Below, piece by piece: positions 1-15,400 of a stretch of DNA of 64,000 nt. The DNA comes from Faucicola mancuniensis (GTDB lineage Bacteria > Pseudomonadota > Gammaproteobacteria > Pseudomonadales > Moraxellaceae): assembly GCF_046523945.1 (NCBI RefSeq), contig NZ_CP171363.1, forward strand, positions 930,001-994,000, in the 5' to 3' direction. The notes below the pieces were generated by a model. It was not told where the DNA came from. It was given only the letters and a program-made list of their open reading frames with translations, and did no database searches. Position 1 is the first letter of the stretch. Each line of letters opens with the position of its first letter. Position numbers and translations under genes: made by a program.

Positions 1-459
1 AACCTATGGCAATTAGAAGCATTGGAACCCAAGCTTTTAATGTCAGCTGACTTAATGCCTGGGGTGCAAGACATACAGGGTAGTATTGAACAGCCGGGGG
101 AGGAGGATGTTTATGAACTGGTGATTACTGAAACCAGTAAACTGTTCTTTGACGGGGTGCAAGGCAATAACATTAATTGGCAGCTTGATAGTATTGTCAA
201 TAACGAGCCAGTTAATCAATTTAGCTCACAAGCGTTAACGGGTAGCTCAGATAAATTTAAGGTATTAACCCCAGGGACTTATCGTTTAACAGTGGACGGT
301 AATAACCAAACGGTTGATAATTATAAATTTAGAATTTTAGGTGAGCAAGCGGCAGAGACATTAACAACAAATCAGGCGGTCACAGGGGAATTAACAGGCA
401 GTAATCAGGCAAAACTGTTTCGTATCTCAGTGAGCAAAGGCGATAGTTTATTTTTTTAA
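1..459 (+). CDS. Copy 1 segment 1: LEPR-XLL N-terminus (partial)
   Basis: Open from the window edge. The first codons read NLWQLEALEPKLLMSADLMP, the LEPR-XLL signature found at the N-terminus of very large exported proteins, followed by a first PPC-like beta-sandwich. The frame ends because the T run at 451-457 has seven bases; copy 2 has six (40335-40340) and reads through. A homopolymer miscount is the simplest explanation. The true start lies 60 nt upstream of the window, as judged from copy 2. Confidence 0.85.
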   Translation, partial: NLWQLEALEPKLLMSADLMPGVQDIQGSIEQPGEEDVYELVITETSKLFFDGVQGNNINWQLDSIVNNEPVNQFSSQALTGSSDKFKVLTPGTYRLTVDGNNQTVDNYKFRILGEQAAETLTTNQAVTGELTGSNQAKLFRISVSKGDSLFF

Positions 460-3400
460 AGGTGATGCCACAAATCAAGGTCAATGGTCATTATTTGACA
501 ATCGTGGCAATCAGGTGATTAATAACGGTTATCTAACTAACGATCATGGTGTGCTTACGGTTAATGAGGATGGCGATTATTGGTTGTCGATTGAAGGGGC
601 ACCCAATACTGAAAAAAGCAATTATAACTTCACATTGTATCAACAAGCCAAGCAAGCACCTATTACAACCACATTAACCACCTTAAATTCTATTCAATTT
701 CAACCTGGCGGTCAGTACGTTTATGATATCACATTAGAAAATACTGGGTTATTGGCGTTAGATTTCCTAATACAACCGGATAGCGGTATTAGTTGGAGCG
801 TGGTCAACAAGATCACCAATCAAAACGTGCTTCTAAATAGCCGTGAGGCAATCTTATCGCTAAACCAAGGTGAGTATCGTATTACATTGTCCAATAATGG
901 TCGTTTTACTGGGGAGAATCAATTACGCCTATTAGCCGCTAGTCAAAATGATAACTTTGTAGCACTGCCATTAAGTTTTGATTATACGCCAGAAACCAGT
1001 TACCAAGCCCAGCTTAAAGCCATTCATGTCACAGAGCCAGGTAACTATACTGTTGATACTCAGGATAAAACTTATAACTATAGTTTATATGATAAGTATT
1101 ATCACCTAATTACTAAAACCACGCTGAGTGATAGCAACAGTATCATTAACTTACCGAAAGGCGATTTTTATCTTTGGCTTGATCCACAGCTAGCAACGAC
1201 TGTGTCTTATACCCTTAATATCAGTCGACAGTCAGAACAACCTGTCGTTGCAGAAACTAACCCTGTGGTTAACTCACCATTAGTACTAAATACTACCACC
1301 ACAATTAACGGTATTAATGGCTATAAAACGACTAGTTATGCCTTAAATGTGACTGATACAAGTTACCTTTCTTTAAACTTGTATTATTACATTTCAGCAG
1401 AAATCTATGACAGCAATAATCAATTGGTTCAATCGTTGGCAGGTGCAACAAACCATAAGATTTTATTGGAAAAGGGCAGTTACACCGTTAAATTTAACAC
1501 GTATTACTATAATACAAATTACACAGCCTATTTAAGTCCTATTCAAACCTTAACCCCTAACCAAGCGGTTAGTATTGCGCCTGAGAGCGTGACTCAACCC
1601 CATTTCTTAGCGGTCAACTTGGTGGCTGGTCAACGTTATGCTATCTCTGCGACCCCTTCTAATAATATTAGTAACTCTATTAATGTTAATCTGTATGATA
1701 ATAACCAATTGCTTCAAAGTGGCAATGCCTATCAGAGTCGAAATGGGCACTGGTACGACCAGAATATGGTCTTCATTGTGCCACATGATGGGGTTTATTA
1801 CCTTGAGGTGCCTGCACACAGTACGGAAACCCATACTTACTCATTACAAACAGGCACTATAACTAACGTCGCATATGAAATTGGTAATGCGTATCAAGGT
1901 GGGGATTTTAATTATCAGGATCAAATTAATCACCCCTTTGAGATTACCCAAGCGGATAAATATCTATTATCAAACTATGTAGATGCTAATAGTTATATGG
2001 TAATGAAGCTAATGGATAGCGATGGTAAGGTTACTGATATTAGTAATCAGACGCAACTAATAGATTTAGCGGCAGGTCACTACACGCTTCAAGTCAATAA
2101 AACTGCCAATCGAAGTGGCAGCCTAGGTTATGGCTTTAACATTCTTAATGTGACCACCTTAGCGCAATTACCACTAGATGAGCAAGTGACAGGGAGTGCA
2201 AATGATTCACGCTTACCTATTGCTTGGAAATTACAAGCGTCGCAAGGACAAACGATTTTAATTGATGCACGTAGTCCGAACACATCAAGTCAAAACTGGT
2301 TGCTATTGGATAAGGACGGCAAGCAAATTACTCGTTATGAAACTTGGGGTAACAATGATTACTCAAAAAAAGTGACTATTCCAACCACGGGTGAGTATTA
2401 CCTGGTTAGTTTTAATGACTATAATTCTAATAATAACCGAGCTGACTATCCCTCACTACGCAATGTATTGATTAGTGATTATCAGGTACATCATCAAACG
2501 ATTGAATTGGGTCAACAGGTAACTGGGCGCCTAATTGCTGGGGATGCTCAGCAATTTGATTTTAGCTTAGACAGCGCTAAAAATATTGCACTTTCTATAA
2601 GAAATGGGAATTACAACATTCGTTTGTTGGGGGCTGATTTAAAGCAAAATGTGCGCAGTTTAAGTGCTAGTGAGACATCACTACAAAATTTCTATCTGCC
2701 AGCGGGTAATTATCGTATCGAAATTGATGCAGCGGGTGCCACAACGCCAAGTTATGACTTCAAGCTTGTTGATATTGTCAGCGAAGCTAAAACTTTGACC
2801 AATAACAATGGGGTGTTAAGTGGTCAAGTAGCCGCTGATAGTAGCTTAGCCAGTTATACCTTAGATGTGCAAGCAGGGCAGCAATATGGCTTTAAATTCG
2901 AAAATGTTGATAATTATAAATTTATGTATCGCTTGGTTGATGAAGAAGTAGAGTGCTAGCTGATAATCGCTATGCCTATCAAATTGCAAACTTTGTGCCC
3001 AGTATCACCGGCAAAGTTTATCTCATTATTAATAAACTTAATGCTGCGTTTGGTAGTGCTACCGATTTTAATATCCGATTAACGCAAACGGTCAAACAAA
3101 CCAAACCGTTAATGGTAGATCAAGAAATTTCTGGGCAGTTCAATACGGCTTCTGACCAAGACAACTACCAATTTCAAGTAAGTCAAGCCGGATACTATCA
3201 ACTCACGCAAGTCACCGCATCAAACAGCAATATTAGATTTGAGCTATTAAATCCTGATGGTACGTTACTATTTAGTCATACTAACTTGGCGACTTTAAAG
3301 GATAGTCAAGTTTATTTAAATCCGGGCAATTATATCTTTAAAATAAGTAATACGATTGAAGCAAATAGCCAATACAGCTTTAAGCTAATCAACTTTGTAC

Positions 3401-6400
3401 CGACTATCAGTTTAAGTCATCCCATTGATTTAACCTTAGAGAATAACAAAAGTAAATCAGTAACCCTTAGTAATGCGACCGATACCTTTTATTATCGCTT
3501 AATGCTAGCGAATGAAGATACATTAACGATTAACGATGATAGCGTATCGGTAACATTGTTGGATAAAAACGGCAATGAAATTGCCAGCAGTGCAGACGGT
3601 AACTTTACCCAAAAGATTACCAGTACAGATGTTTATAACTTAGCCATTAAATCGACTGTGGCGATTAGCGAGCCTAAAGTAGTAACCATTGGTCGCAGTA
3701 ATGCGAATGTCAACACCGCAACTGAGGTGAGTAATACTATTGCCAATGCCCAAGAAGTTCTTGTGGCACTCAATGCAACCAAGGTCGTACCGGTTAATAT
3801 TGGGGATAATAATACTACCACAGATGTTGATTTTTATAGGGTTTATTTGGTCAAAGGGGAAATATTAAAATTATCCACGCCTAATGGCACGTTCGACGGC
3901 TATGCACGTGTCTTTAATGCGACAGGTAGTGAAGTTAGCCGTGTTGATGATAGTCCACTCGATTACACGGCGTCAGCAACTGGGGTTTATTATATTGGTA
4001 TTAGTGGTTATCCAAATGCTTCATATAACCCAATTGATAATACTAATTTAGGCAATGGACGTGTAGGTACCTTGCAATTATCAGTCTCACGTGTCGTTAA
4101 TAACAATCTTAATTTGTTGCCAAGTTATACTGATATCGTTATGACCAGTGATGATCAGGCGATCAATAACTGGCAAGGTAGTATTAATGCTAATGAATTT
4201 AAGGTCTTTAAACTTGCTGTTGAGGAAACAGGGCTTTATTATCTCGATAACAAATCAACAAATTGGTATAGTTATAATAATTATCAGCAAATCGTACTGG
4301 CTGATGAAACCGGTAAAATCGTTACCACAAGATTGGATCAGCCAGTTGAGCTTAATAAAGGCAACTATCAGTTAATCATCAATCAAGGCTACAGCTATAA
4401 CAATGTTTCTGAAGCAAACTTTGCACTAAGTAATCTCACTAAACTAGCGACGCCAATTAGCCTAGGACAAGCAAGTACTACTGAAAATCAAATTAAAAAT
4501 CAAGTAAAAGCATACGTGTTTGATGCTCAAGCGGGCGATGAAATTTACTTTAATATTTTAGGTAATACAAACGGTAGCACAGCTTGGCGCATTATCAATG
4601 CGCATGGCTAACAAATCCTTGCGGGTAATAGCTATGAGGATAGTCAGTCAGCTAAATTATTAAGTGATGGCAAGTATTATTTAATCTTTGATAGTCAAAA
4701 TACTGAAAATTACACCAATAAAGTAGATTTTCAGATTGATAAGGTTGATAACATCAGTGCTACAGTCGTACTAAATGAAGCAATTACTGGAGTATTAACA
4801 CCTGCAGCACAAAAACAAACGTATCAGTTACATCTGGATAAGGAAAGTCAGCTCTATGTTGATGTGCTTACCTCAAACGGCAATGTGTACTGGCAACTCA
4901 TTGACAATGCCACAGGGACGCAAGTCGCCAGTAATAACTTATATGAAAATCTTCAAGTAATTACTCCCAAAGCAGGCGACTATACGCTAATTATAAAGAC
5001 CGATGTTGAAGCAAGTCAAAGCTTTGCATTGAAATTAAGTCAAGTAAATAGTGGTAAAACGCTACTGCCTGGCGAAATTACCCAAGGTCGATTGATGCCT
5101 GATGGTAGCATGGATGAATACCAATTAGAGGTACAAGCTGGTCAACGCATCTACCTTGATTTCCAAAACTTACTGGCGCGGCAGTATGGCTATGATAGTG
5201 AGTATGGTTGGGGGTATAACTATGAGGCTCGTGTTCGTATTATTGACCCTTATGGGCGTTATCAATCGATAGGCGAATCCTTTGATGATAAAGAGTTTGT
5301 GGCTAGCGTATCAGGCACTTATTCAATTGTGATTGAGCAAGTAGGTAGTAAGCGCATCGAAGTACCTTATCGTTTTATCGCCTTAACCAGTGACATAGGG
5401 CAACAAGTACGTCCGATATCGCTAATTGAGCAGCCACGGACAATAGATGTGGTTATATCCAATATCCAAGTAACACCAACAGTGGGCGATGTTATTACTT
5501 CAAGTCAAGACATTAACATTGACTGGACAACGACCAATCAAGGGTCTACACCGACCCAAGGTAACTTTAAAGAACGCGTAATTATTAAAGAAAAAGTGAC
5601 GGGTAATATTATTGCGCAAAGTATTGTTGGCTATGATGAAACCACACAAGGTCAACTGCTTGCGCATGAAAGTAAAGCGGCATACCACGATTCGTCTGCC
5701 CCAAGGCTTAGCGGGAGTCGGTGACTTTGAAATCGTAATTGAAACGGATACGTTAAACAATCAAATCGAAGCTGGTGCGGATGAAGAAAATAACATTATA
5801 CGAGCGCAATTTACCTCGTTATTAGCCGATTATCCAAACTTAACGGTTAGTGATGTAAGTCTAGTGCCAACAAGTAACTGGCAACCAAACCAAGCGGTCA
5901 CAGTTAACTGGAAGACCAATAACACCGGTGCTCAAATGGCTAAGGGCAGTTGGGTAGAAACCGTTAAAGTTTACAACAACACCACGCAAAAAGTCGTGGC
6001 AAGCTTTGACATACCTGTTACTGCGGCGCAAATTGCCGTAGGCGGCAGCCGAGACAACCAAGCGAGCTTTATCTGGCCGGAAGGTATCAACGGTATTGGT
6101 CAGTTTACCATCACCGTCAGCACCGACAGTCAGCAGCAGATTGAAGAATCTGAAGGCATCAGCCATGAAAGTGACAACCAAGCATCAGTAAGCCTGATGG
6201 CAGGGCCTGACTTGGTGGTTAATGACCTAACGATTACCAACAGCCAAGTACAAGCGGGTGATAAAGTCAGCCTAACGTGGCAGGATACCAACCAAGGCAC
6301 CTTGGCGCTACCCAGTAACTACCAAAGCCGTATCACGGTACGGGCTAAAAATGCTGATGGTAGCCTAGGGGCTGTTATTGTTGACACCTCACTGTCCTTT

Positions 6401-9400
6401 AATGACCAACAGCGGCTAGCGGCGGGTGAAACCCGAGCGCGTCAATTTGACTTTACGCTACCAGAAGGCATCAAAGGCAATGGTGACTTTGTTATCAGCG
6501 TTACTGCAGACAGTAACATCACGGGTGCGGGCATTATCTTTGAAGTCAACCCACAAAACAATGCCGAACAAAACAACCAACAGACGGCAAATTTACACAG
6601 CAACAAAAAGGCTTATGCCGACTTAGCCGTCACCAGCATTGCGATACCGACCGATGCCAAATCAGGTTATCTAGCGACCATTAGCTGGACAGTTGCTAAC
6701 CAAGGGGATAAAGACACCCAAATCACTAACTGGGTGGATCGGATTGTTCTGGTGCGTCAAGGGCAGTCGATCAACAGTGGCGTTGTCCTTGCGCAAGTCA
6801 GTCATGACGGTGTACTCACCAAAGGGGCTTCTTACAGTCAAAGTAAAACGCTAACCTTACCGCGTAACATTGAAGGCAACTATCAACTGGTGGTGGTGAC
6901 TGATGTCAACCACAGTGAACTTGAGCCAGACACGGCAATTAATAACACCTACACCTCACCAGTCTTTGCCATTAAACAAACCTATGTTGACCTGTTACCG
7001 ACATTGACCACGATACCACAAAAAGCGGAAGCAGGGCGTACCACCACCGTCAGTTGGCAGGTGAATAACCAAGGTACCATTGCTACCGCTACCAGTAGCT
7101 ACTGGGTTGATCAAATCTACTTATCGAAAACCGGTGTGCTTGACAATAATGCTATCTTAGTAGGCAGTAAATCGCACACAGGACAACTGAGCATTGGGGC
7201 AAGCTATCAGGAAAGTCAAAGCATCACGCTACCAACCAATCTACTCGGTGACTACTACCTGATTGTGGTCACCGATGCTAACCAAAACACCTATGAGCCC
7301 AATCAACGGGGCAACAACACCGTGGTGAGTAGCCAGCCGATTAGCATTGCGCCTGAACCTTACGCCAACCTAGTGGCTAAAAACTTGGTATTACCCTCAG
7401 CGTTATCGGTGGGTGAGCAACTAACCGTTAGCGTTGACTTAGAAAATAACGGTACTGACTTAGTTAATGCCAGTACCTATCACACGATCACCTTTATTAA
7501 CAGCCAAAACCCTAACCAACGTGTTAGCCAGCAATTGCCGCTAGACAGCTTGGTTATGATGCCCAACAGCACACAAACCAAAACCTACACCACCACTGTG
7601 CCAAGCCTAGCCAATGGTCAATGGCAGGTGGTATTAGACCTTGATCGTAGTGGTTACATCAAAGAGTCCAATGACACTGATAACCAAATCACCGGCACCC
7701 TTGCGATTGTTTCACCTGACTTAAGGGTAAGTGACATCACCACCACAGGCACACGTCAAGGCGGTGAAAGTCTGCAAATTGCTTGGAACACCGTCAATGC
7801 CGGTAGCCAAGCAGCCAGCAACGTCGTTGACCAGGTCTATTTAACTAAAAATGGCAGTTTAGGGGCTGGGGCGATACTGCTCAAAGAAATTAGCCATGAG
7901 ACCTTAGCGGCTAACACTCAAGTTGCCAACCAGTTTAGCTATGAATTACCCGTTGACTTACAAGGCGATTGGTCGCTGGTGATTATCACGGATGCGAACA
8001 ACCGCAATCGTGAAAATCGCTTAGAGGACAATAATACGCTAGCCCTGGCGATGAACATCGCAGTCAGCAGCTATGCGGACCTCACAGTAAGCCAAATCCA
8101 AGTACCGACCCAAACCATTGGTGATCCGGCAAGTCTGACAGTGAATTGGACAGTCAGTAATCAAGGCTTAGGCTTGGGTAAAACCCTAAGCTGGACAGAC
8201 AGTGTCATTTACTCTGCCAATGATATCTTAGGCGACAATGATGACATCGTATTAGGTCGTAAGACCCACAACGGTGGGTTAGCCGTGGGTAACAGCTACT
8301 CAGACAGTCTTACCTACCACTTTGCTCCAGGTTTTACCCGTCATGGCAAAATCTTCGTTAAGACCGACAGTGGCAATCAAGTCTGGGAAAATGGCTTAGA
8401 GAGTAACAATGTCAAAATGAGTGATACGGTGGATGTCATGCCGATTGCTTATGCTGACTTAACCGTTGACAGCATTGCCACTAACACCACGGCCTACAGT
8501 GGCCAAAGCATTGAGGTGACTTGGCAGGTCAGCAATCGGGGTATTGGCATTACCAACACCAACCAATGGACGGACAGCATTTGGTTATCGGACAGCACCG
8601 GTAAAACTTGGACGCTTGGCAGCTTAACCCATTTAGGCGCACTTGCTGCCAATGATAGCTACCGTAATACGATTAGCGTGACCTTACCCAATGGGCTTAC
8701 CGGTGACTATACCCTGCAGGTAAAAACCGGCGGTCCGTTTGAATTTACCCATGGCGACAACAATGCGTCGCAAATTAGCTTACCGATTAGTCTATCACCG
8801 ACCCCTGACTTGGTAGTGAGCCAAATCAGCTTACCATCGAGCGCTTATGAAGGCGATTTAATCCAATTTAGTTGGCAAGTAAAAAACCAAGGCGACGCAC
8901 AAGCGGCAGGTACTTGGCAAGATGAGGTAAGACTAGTTTCGGTTAATGATCCAAATCAAAGTATCAGTCTTGGTAATTATCAATACACTGAGAACTTAGA
9001 AGCAGGTAAAACCTACACCCGTGAAGAGCAAATTCGTTTGCCAAGTAAACTTGAAGGGCTATGGCGCCTTGAGGTGGTGACCAATAAAACGGGCTCGTTA
9101 TACGAATATGCGGATGCCTCGAAAAACAACCAAAAACAATCCGATACCGCGCTGGCAGTCAGCTTACTGCCACGCCCTGACTTGCGTGTGACTGAGGTTG
9201 AAGTCCCAGAAACGGTGACGGCAGGCACTCGAGCGACGGTAAAATTCGTGGTTGCTAATACCGGCACTATCGCCACCAATAAGCAGTGGCAAGATGCAGT
9301 TTACTTATCGCTTGATGGCACGTTCAGCGCGGACGATAAACTCATTAGCCGTATCAGCAACCCTGTGGTACTAGCACCAACCGAAAGTTATAGTTCACAA

Positions 9401-12400
9401 AGCACCACCCTTGACATCCCGATAAGCTATCGTGGAGACGTGTATGTGATTGTGGTGGCAGATAGCAGCCATGCTGTCGAAGAATACCCCAATGAGAATA
9501 ATAACTATTACGCTAAAAAGTTGCATGTAGACGCGGTGCCCTTTGCCGACTTAGTCACCAGTGATGTGGTTGCCCCTGAGCAAATTGCCCATGGTTCAAC
9601 GGTTGACGTGACCTATAAAGTGGCTAATAAAGGTTCAGCCAAAACCCAAGGGTTAAGTAGCACGATTGATAGCTGGACAGACACGGTATGGCTTACCAAA
9701 GACCCCACCCGTCCGCGTCCAGAACGTGGCGACATCTTGGTGGGTAAAACCACGCACCAAGGGCAGTTAGAGGTGGGTCAAGATTATCTAGGCAGTATTC
9801 AAGCCACGATTCCAGAAGGTACCTTATCAGGTCAGTGGTATATCCAAGTGTGGAGTGACAACTACGATGTCATCTTAGAAGACACGCTGGCGTCAAATAT
9901 TAACTTAAATGACCCTAAAGAGCTCGACAACAATAATTATGCGGCGAAAGCTGTGAATATCCTAGGCTATACACCGCCGGACTTAAAAGTGGTGGCGGTA
10001 ACAGCAGACAAACAGGTGCAAGCCGGTAATACATTTAGCTTTAGCTATACCGTACAAAACATTGCCGATGCCTTTGAGGAAAAAACCAACGGCAAGGTTA
10101 ACCAGTGGGTGGATGAAGTTTGGTTAAGTAATAATCCCGATCTCACCAAAGCCACAGAAAAATGGCTATTAGGCAGTTATGAGCAAAAGCGTGCCATGGG
10201 TAACCAAGAAACCTATAGCAATAGTCAGACGGTGACATTATCGCCTTCCATTGATGCCACCTACTTAATTGTGCGCACCAATACCTCATTAAGTGCCACT
10301 AATTCAATTACTGAGTTGACCAAAGCGAATAACCAAGCCTTGGTAGAGACGCTGGTTACCAGTACCCCAGCGGACTTACAAGTTACCACTATTACCACCC
10401 AACCTGAAAACTTCTCAGGCGAATTAACGCCGATTAGCTGGACGGTGACCAACCAAGGCGGTGATGTTTGGAGTCGTACGCCTGACTGGAACGATGTGGT
10501 GGTGATTAGTAAATACCCTGAGATGATTGAGGGTCACTACCAAGTCATTGGTCAATATCAGCACAACAATAGCCAAGGCTTAAAAGCGGGTGAAAGCTAT
10601 ACGGCGACCATTCATAAAACTACCGATTGGCGGTAATGGCAAATACTATGTGTTTGTGATCACCGATGCCAGTGTCGATAGTGACGGCAAGGTAAAGATT
10701 AAAAAAGAATTTAATAATACTTCACCGACAAATCGTAATGACGAGGGGCTAAGCCACTTTGGTGGTAAAAACTTTGGTTCACCTTATACCGGGTCAGTCT
10801 ATGAAGGGCTGTTAAATAGCAACAACAGCAAACGCAGTGAGCTTAATATCACCTATCGTGAGCCGGATTTAGTCTTTGAAGACATTAAACTATCCAACCC
10901 AACCCCAAAAGCTGGGGAAGAGATTACTGTGACATGGACGGTGAAAAACCAAGGCACGCGGGAAACACGCTCAGGCTTTTGGTTAGATGGTTTATATCTA
11001 TCAAAAGATGACGCGCTTGATAGAACCGACTTTGCCTTGGTTGACCGTGGCAGTGAGATTGAACGCAATACCAGAACTCGTGTCACTACGGTTAGCAGTG
11101 TGGATAGCGATAAAACCGTCCATTTAAAACCAGGCGAAAGCTATACGAACACTGCGACCTTTAGATTGCCCACCAATATCGGTGGTGACTACAAACTGAT
11201 TTTAAAAACCGATACCGAGTTTTTAAACGACTCTGAACATTACGGCATTACCAGTACGATTCGTCCCGATCTTAATACGATTAAAGTGAAAATATCAACA
11301 ATGTGCTGGAATTTGCTGATGAAGGCAATAATGTCAAAGTCGTCGATCTGCCCATTACCTATGTCACGCCCCCGGATTTACAAGTGGTCAGCGTCATGGC
11401 CGACACGGGTGTCATTGCCGGTCAACAATTTAACCTTCAATACCGGGTGGTCAACAAAGGCGGCGATGTGCCAAGTGATCAGTATGGTTGGTTTGATAAG
11501 GTCTACCTATCAAAAGACCGCTTTTTAGACACCAGTAAAGACACCTATTTAGGGTACGTGGCACACCAAGGTGGCCTGACTAAAGATGGCAGCTATGACG
11601 CCAGCTTATCGGTTAAAGCACCGATTGACTTTAGTGGGGACTACTACGTGTTTGTGGTAACTGATGCCGGCAATGATGTGGTGGGTAAAGTACGTGAATT
11701 TGAAGGCGATACCAACAATGACACCGCCGCTGAACAACCAATATTAATTACCCTACCACCACCGGCTGACTTGGTGGTCAATGACATTCAGCTACCGACC
11801 ACAGCCAAGGTAGGCGATGAAATTGCCATCACCTATACCGTTAAAAATCAGTCTGACAACCAAGCTTATGGCAGCTGGTCAGATGCCATTTATATCTCCA
11901 GTGACAACAGCTGGGATAAAGGTGACATCCTACTGGGTCATGTGTCCCATACAGGCGGTTTAGCAGCCGGCAGTGAATACCAAGCTACATTAAAAAGCTA
12001 TATTGACGCCAGTGGTAAACCCGTCAAAATCACCCTTCCACCGCTAAAAGACGGTAACTGGCATATCGTGGTACGTCCAGATGCGTACAATGAAGTATAT
12101 GAAGGTAACATCCGCTACACTGAAACCGGTCTTATCAGCGATTCGGCAGAGGCTAATAACGTCACCAGTTCAGCGGCAACCGTGGCAGTCACGGTGCCGA
12201 GTATCACATTAGGCACGGCGCAAGAATTAAACTTGGTCAGTGGCGAGACCAAGCTCTACAAATTAAATGTCCAAGATGGTAAAACCTTACGTATCTTACT
12301 GAATTCTGCAACAAATATCGCCAATAACGAAGTATACGTGCGCTACGGTGACATTCCAAACGGCTACAATTATGATGCGGCGTACACCCAAGGGTTATCC

Positions 12401-15400
12401 GCTAACCAGACTGTCCTGATTCCAGCGACCAAAGCCGGTGACTACTACATCTTAGTGAAAGCACGGGACACCGGTAAAGACGAACAGCCGATTACCCAAC
12501 CGCAAGTTACCTTATTAGCCCAAGCGATGCCGCTCAGTATCACCAAAGTCACCCCAGACCAAGGCGGTAGTGGTGATGATGCCCATCGCTGGGTCACCAT
12601 GGACATCTATGGTACCCACTTTGCCGCAGGGGCGGTGGTAAAAATTAGCCGTCCGGGTGTATTTGAAATGGATGCGGCACGTTGGCAGGTTATCGATGCC
12701 ACCCATATCCGAGCCATCTTTGACTTACGCCAAGTGCCCTTTGGTCTTTATGACGTTGTGGTAAAAAACCCCAATGGTGATACCGTAACCGAAGCGTATC
12801 GCTACTTGGTTGAGCGCATGATTGAGCCAGATGTCACCATCGGTATTGGCGGTAGTCGCACCCTTGAGCCTGGGGATAAAAATGACTACAGTGTCAGCTT
12901 ACAAAGCCTAACCAACGTGGATACACCGTATGTGCGCTTTGACGTTGGTAGCACCGAGATGGGCTACAGTGAGAATCTCATTGAAGGCTTAGCCCTACCG
13001 TATGTCATCTTTGCCTCTAACGTCGCGGGGCGCCCTGATGGTCAGGCGGTGGATATTGCCAATAACCAGCAATATGGTCAAACGCCATTAACCGGGCGAC
13101 TACGTCAAGATGTGCCTTGGGCGCGCTTGACAATGCGTTAAACACTAGCGGCTATAACTTAACCCCAGGCTACGCCTTTGACATGAACGCAGGCGGCTTT
13201 GTGGGAGCGACCTTTAACGTACAGACCTACCCTGGGTTAAAAGAGTGGTTAGCGCAAGACTTTGCCGGCTTACGCGACAAGCTGTATGCCATTCGTCCAG
13301 AGTGGAAAGAACAAGGCTTACTTGATGGTGGCGTCCAAGATTTAGATAAAATCAGCAGTGGCTTAACCCATAAATTCTTAACCATTGATGAAGACACCAA
13401 AACCAATCTGACGAAAAAAGAGCTGCTATCATTACCGTTTAGATTTGATGTGTTTGGTAGTGCAACGCCGATTACCCGAGCGGAGTTTATAGCTGATCAG
13501 ACAGCGCACGCTGAAAAACTGCGTCAAGCCATTTTAGCCGATAGCGGCGCCAATGATGCGTTAAAACTACTGGCTGCCGATCAAACGCAGTGGCAGATGG
13601 GGTGGCTTGCGGCCCTTGAGAGTGCAGGGTTATTACGTCCAGAGAATGAAGCGCCACCAATTCGTAACGACGTTAAGGTGGTGAGTTTAACTGCTACCTT
13701 AGCCACCGGTATCCTAGTAGGTAAAGCGGGCAGTGAATACACCACCCAACAAGATTTGCTGGCGTTCTTTGCCAAAGTACAAGCTTGGTATGGGGATACG
13801 GCACGTTACTCGGGTGATCCACAGGCACAAAAGGCGCCTATTGACTATTATGAATCCCGTCAAGATCAAGAAAGTAACTTTGTTGAAGTGCCGGTGTTTA
13901 AATCACCCACGGCTGAGTCATTTGACTTAAATGCCGCAAAAGACACCTATTTCTTAGATTTTAACGTGTATGCCGGTAGCCGATCTGAGCTTGAGTACTT
14001 ACGTCACACGGGTCAATTAGATAACGAATTTAGACCGATTGGACCTAAAGCGCTCAGCCTTACCCAATACTTAATGCAGCTAGCTCAGCAAAACACCGGC
14101 AGCACGGTGAGTATCAAAGGACCTAAAGCACTGGCGAATACCGAAGGGGTCAGCTACTTACCAAGTGGGGTATCGCTGCCTTATCAAATTAATTTTACCA
14201 ATACCAGTGAACAAGGCGTAAAACAAATTCGCTTGGTCAGCCAGATCGATGACAGTCTAGATCCGTATCGTCTGCGTTTGCAAGACATTAAAATCGGAGA
14301 TATCAACGTTCACTTACCGGGTGATAAAGCCGTGTTCCAAGGTGACTTTGACTTTACGGCCAGTAAAGGCTTTATCTTACGCGTGAGTGCTGGGGTAGAT
14401 GCGGTGAACCGAGTGACCACTTGGCTGATTCAGGCCATCGATCCAAACACTGGCAATGTGATTGATATCGACAGTAAAGCGTTGTTAGAAAAGGGTGGCG
14501 CAGGATTTGTCAACTACAGTATCAGTGACCATATTGATGCGGTGCAAGATGGTGTGATTACCAGTCAAGCGCGTATCTTCTTTGACAACCAAACCCCGGT
14601 GGAGGCTGCACCGATTAGCTATCGATTGGATAAAATTGCGCCACAAAGCCGTGTCGTTGCCACCACACGACGCACGAGCGATGTACCGAGCTATGATGTC
14701 ACATGGCAAGCGGTCGACAGTGGCAGTGGCGTGAAACATGTTACCGTGTATGTTGCCAAAGATGGCGGCGACTTCAAGATTTGGCAAAAACAAGTCATGG
14801 GCGATCACGGCCAAGCGGTATTTACCGGAGAGGCCGGCAGCCAGTATGAGTTCTTAAGCATCGCAACCGATTTAGCGGGTAACCAAGAGCAAGCTCAAAT
14901 CAGCAATGCGGTGTTACCGGATGATGGTAGTCAAGCCAGCTTACTTGAGCAGCTTGGTGTACAAGAGGAGTTGGTACAAACCGCCCAAACCCCAACGGCA
15001 CCTAGAGATCGCACTTATGAGAGCAATACGTTATTTGCCGAAGTGAAAAAAGGCTTGCCTGGGTTTATCGCTGATAAAGTGGTAACAGGCCTTAGCAAAA
15101 CACATGACTTACAATCAATACTAGCGCCGTTTAGCTTACGCGGCTTTGCCACTGGCTTTGCAAAAAGTGCGGCCATGGGTAGCAGTGCCATGGTACAGCT
15201 AGCCAATGGCAACTTATTGGTTAGTGGTGGTGAATTACGTAACAGCGTTTATCAATTTAATGGTAAAGAGGGCGGTTATCAAACTCAGCCATTATTTAGC
15301 CTAGATGAGCCGATTTTAGACATGGCACAAGATGCCTTGGGTCAACTGTGGGTCATGACAGGTCGTGCCTTATTGCTGGTTGACAGTCAAACTGGTAGCT

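Larger units (their letters stand above)
5450..12190 (+). other. Array of 17 CARDB-type repeats in copy 1
   Basis: I count 17 consecutive module starts, at about 5450, 5830, 6208, 6616, 6983, 7360, 7710, 8072, 8450, 8800, 9175, 9542, 9974, 10370, 10860, 11370 and 11760. All share the opening (Y/P)DL motif, the NQG core and the acidic-Asn-Asn ending. The repeats differ clearly from each other in sequence, so the array is old and not a recent expansion. Copy 2 carries the same array between about 45335 and 52080. Confidence 0.8.
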
